Shown here piece after piece: positions 62,744 to 64,000 of a stretch of 64,000 bases of DNA. Made by a program: the position numbers and the translations under genes. Under the pieces are notes generated by a model. The model worked only from the letters and a program-made list of their open reading frames with translations. It did no database searches and was not told where the DNA came from. This stretch comes from CAIKNB01 sp964415965 (GTDB lineage Bacteria > Patescibacteriota > Patescibacteriia > 2-12-FULL-60-25), in the NCBI GenBank assembly GCA_964415965.1, contig CAYQCK010000001.1:124001-188000 (forward strand), written 5' to 3'. Each line of letters begins with the position of its first letter. The stretch's first letter is position 1.

Positions 62744-63640
62744 TCAGCAGTTGCTATCCAGCCACGTCAGGAGTTCAGGCACCCGTGAGCGATGTATGAA
62801 GAGCTGTTCTTCGTTCCTCCGGATAGTCCGGTCTGAGACCATCATGTCGCCTGGACACCAGGCGTCTCCGGCGACATTCGGCACGTATCGGTCGAAACCG
62901 AGGGATTTGCAGATGCCTATGACAGGCGCCGAGTCCCAGGGCGTGTCGAACTTCGGCTTGAGCAGGACCGCGCCGACTTCGCCTTTCCAGAGCCGGGCCG
63001 TACTGACCCCGACGCTGCCCGAAGCTATCTCGTAATCCTTGAACAGCCTGCGCTCGTCGGACGGCGAGGTCATGTCACGGACCAGCTTCGAATGGCGTTC
63101 CGGTCTCTCGCGCATGAGGATGACCTGGTCTTTGAGCCGGAGGGTCTTGTCCACGGCCAGCGTCTCGCCGAAGCCGTATTCGCTGATGCGGTGGACTTTG
63201 CTCGATTCGGGACGGAACCCGTAGATCTCGCGGGTCATGACATCGCCGACGTAAGCCGCGAGGATATTGAATTCTTGGACGAGCGCGATCATGGTCCCGA
63301 TGCCGTGCGATTGGCGGCGTTTGAACGCCTTGGTGCCGTCGAGCGGGTCGACCGTGAAGTACATGCCGATATCCGGATGCGGTTCGACGCGCAGATGGTC
63401 TTCCTCGGCCACGATGCCGTAGCCCGGGAACGCCTCGGTGATCATCTTGACGTAGATTTCCTGCGCCGCCCTGTCCGCGCTCGTGAAGATGTCGTCCATC
63501 TGTCCGTCGTGGCCCTCTTTGGCGGTCACCTCGAAGGCGAAGCGCTGGGCGCGGATGGCTTCGATGGCGCGCCGCACCATCTCCTTCATGATGAAGCCGA
63601 TGGCATGGGCGTTCATGTTGCCGTAGGTAGTGTATTTCAT
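62744..63640 (-). CDS. Inositol monophosphatase-family protein
   Basis: 298 aa, Mg2+-dependent phosphatase fold (IMPase/CysQ/FBPase-type). Metal site motifs YGIVAEEDH and FTVDPLDGTKAFKRR are intact, as is the distal DTPWDSAPVIG. Probable substrates are inositol phosphates, PAP or sugar phosphates; CysQ- and HisN-like roles cannot be separated by eye. ATG at 63640 is preceded by GAGGG at 8 nt; a TTG two codons upstream is rejected. Confidence 0.93.
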   Translation of the reverse strand: MKYTTYGNMNAHAIGFIMKEMVRRAIEAIRAQRFAFEVTAKEGHDGQMDDIFTSADRAAQEIYVKMITEAFPGYGIVAEEDHLRVEPHPDIGMYFTVDPLDGTKAFKRRQSHGIGTMIALVQEFNILAAYVGDVMTREIYGFRPESSKVHRISEYGFGETLAVDKTLRLKDQVILMRERPERHSKLVRDMTSPSDERRLFKDYEIASGSVGVSTARLWKGEVGAVLLKPKFDTPWDSAPVIGICKSLGFDRYVPNVAGDAWCPGDMMVSDRTIRRNEEQLFIHRSRVPELLTWLDSNC

Positions 63641-63676
63641 GCGCAAACCCTCGAAATGTTTGGAATGTACGCGCCA

Positions 63677-63705
63677 AACTTGGCACGAATAACCGTTAAA
63701 GTCAA
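63677..63705 (-). promoter_or_regulatory. Promoter-like sequence for the inositol-phosphatase-family gene
   Basis: On the minus strand: TTGACT, 17-nt spacer, CAAGTT (weak -10). Confidence 0.45.
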
Positions 63706-63718
63706 GCCAAGCGCCCTG

Positions 63719-63754
63719 AAAATGAAAGGCGCCCCGCGAGGATTGCGGAGCGCC
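63719..63754 (-). terminator. Terminator of the methyltransferase-like gene
   Basis: GGCGCTCCGC/GCGGGGCGCC stem with one mismatch, followed on the minus strand by TTTCATTTT. Confidence 0.8.
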
Positions 63755-63758
63755 GTAG

Positions 63759-64000
63759 TCAGCCGTTCCGGGCGAAGGCGAAGCTGATGAAGGTGCTCCG
63801 TTCCGAAACGCGTTGGCTGGTGCAACGGAGGGGACTGAACCCGTCCTTGCACCAACCCATGACTTCCTCGGGCGTCACGTAGCTGAACCACCGTTTGGCT
63901 CCGGGGAAGCGCTCGTGGTCTTCCAGCCTCTCGTCCGAACCCTGCTTGAACGCCATGGACAGGATTCCATCCGTCTTGAGCCATTTGCGCAGCTTGGCGA
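63759..64000 (-). CDS. SAM-dependent methyltransferase, C-terminal fragment
   Basis: The frame is open to the window edge; about 79 residues are visible and the start lies beyond it. KLRKWLKTDGILSMAFKQG, a gap, then RWFSYVTPEEVMGWC and a closing strand STFISFAFARN match the last third of a class I methyltransferase (the strand after motif III and the ExxE helix). The methyl acceptor cannot be inferred. The ATG at 63956 is internal. Confidence 0.75.
   Translation of the reverse strand, partial: AKLRKWLKTDGILSMAFKQGSDERLEDHERFPGAKRWFSYVTPEEVMGWCKDGFSPLRCTSQRVSERSTFISFAFARNG

Overview
The window looks like a chromosomal segment of a Patescibacteria/CPR (Parcubacteria-like) bacterium with a GC-rich genome and the standard genetic code. 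The basis is the gene style: RNase J with a long basic N-terminal extension, a K+-insensitive-type membrane pyrophosphatase, a lone membrane-anchored family-5 solute-binding protein, DUF4012 and DUF333 proteins, a TrbC/VirB2-like Cys-rich membrane protein, an envelope protein with the Patescibacteria-type 'YVFPNEKVYFTWY' domain, and many short orphan genes. The exact lineage is not resolved.

Layout. 1-7.5 kb: partial orphan, trpS, small membrane protein, RNase J, two orphans, FMN reductase, tRNA-Leu. 7.6-16 kb: orphan cassette, polyprenol-phosphate-type glycosyltransferase, envelope lipoproteins, solute-binding protein, secG, then a DsbA-like protein coupled to a 35-Cys pilin-like membrane protein. 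16-25 kb: uvrA, envelope protein, rplS, orphan, gmk-rluD pair, orphans, AI-2E-type permease. 25-36 kb: P1B-like ATPase with an altered CPC motif, SH3/Fn3-like and FG-GAP envelope proteins, tRNA-Ile(UAU), rnhB, DUF1059, hppA. 36-48 kb: kinase-like protein, zinc peptidase, orphan cassettes, ferredoxin/ferredoxin reductase, MgtC-like protein, tRNA-Ile(GAU), tRNA-Phe, Nudix, a 603-aa orphan, tRNA-Pro, dcd, tRNA-Gly, three orphans. 47-53 kb: a glycosyltransferase/DUF4012/DUF11-type operon and tRNA-Arg. 53-64 kb: two orphans, rpmF-nusB-rnc, ndk, a three-gene cluster (RelA/SpoT-like candidate, AbiEii-like nucleotidyltransferase, metallophosphoesterase), a CYTH protein, an inositol-phosphatase-family protein and a methyltransferase fragment.

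Two expression styles coexist. Many core and envelope genes have a -10-like box 6-9 nt before the ATG and no Shine-Dalgarno (apparently leaderless). About 17 unrecognised genes instead carry a TTGAC-type -35 box, a 17-nt spacer, a leader with a GGAGG-type site, and their own hairpin terminator. These 'orphan cassettes' sit singly or in short runs between conserved genes and often next to tRNA genes. One is bracketed by a duplicated hppA 3' end; the three-gene cluster is bracketed by short inverted repeats.

Small palindromic repeats are also active here: one is inserted in frame in gmk, one in frame in a glycosyltransferase, further copies lie just after gmk and hppA, and a second family has two inverted copies 42 kb apart. 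No CRISPR array, transposase, integrase or rRNA gene was seen.
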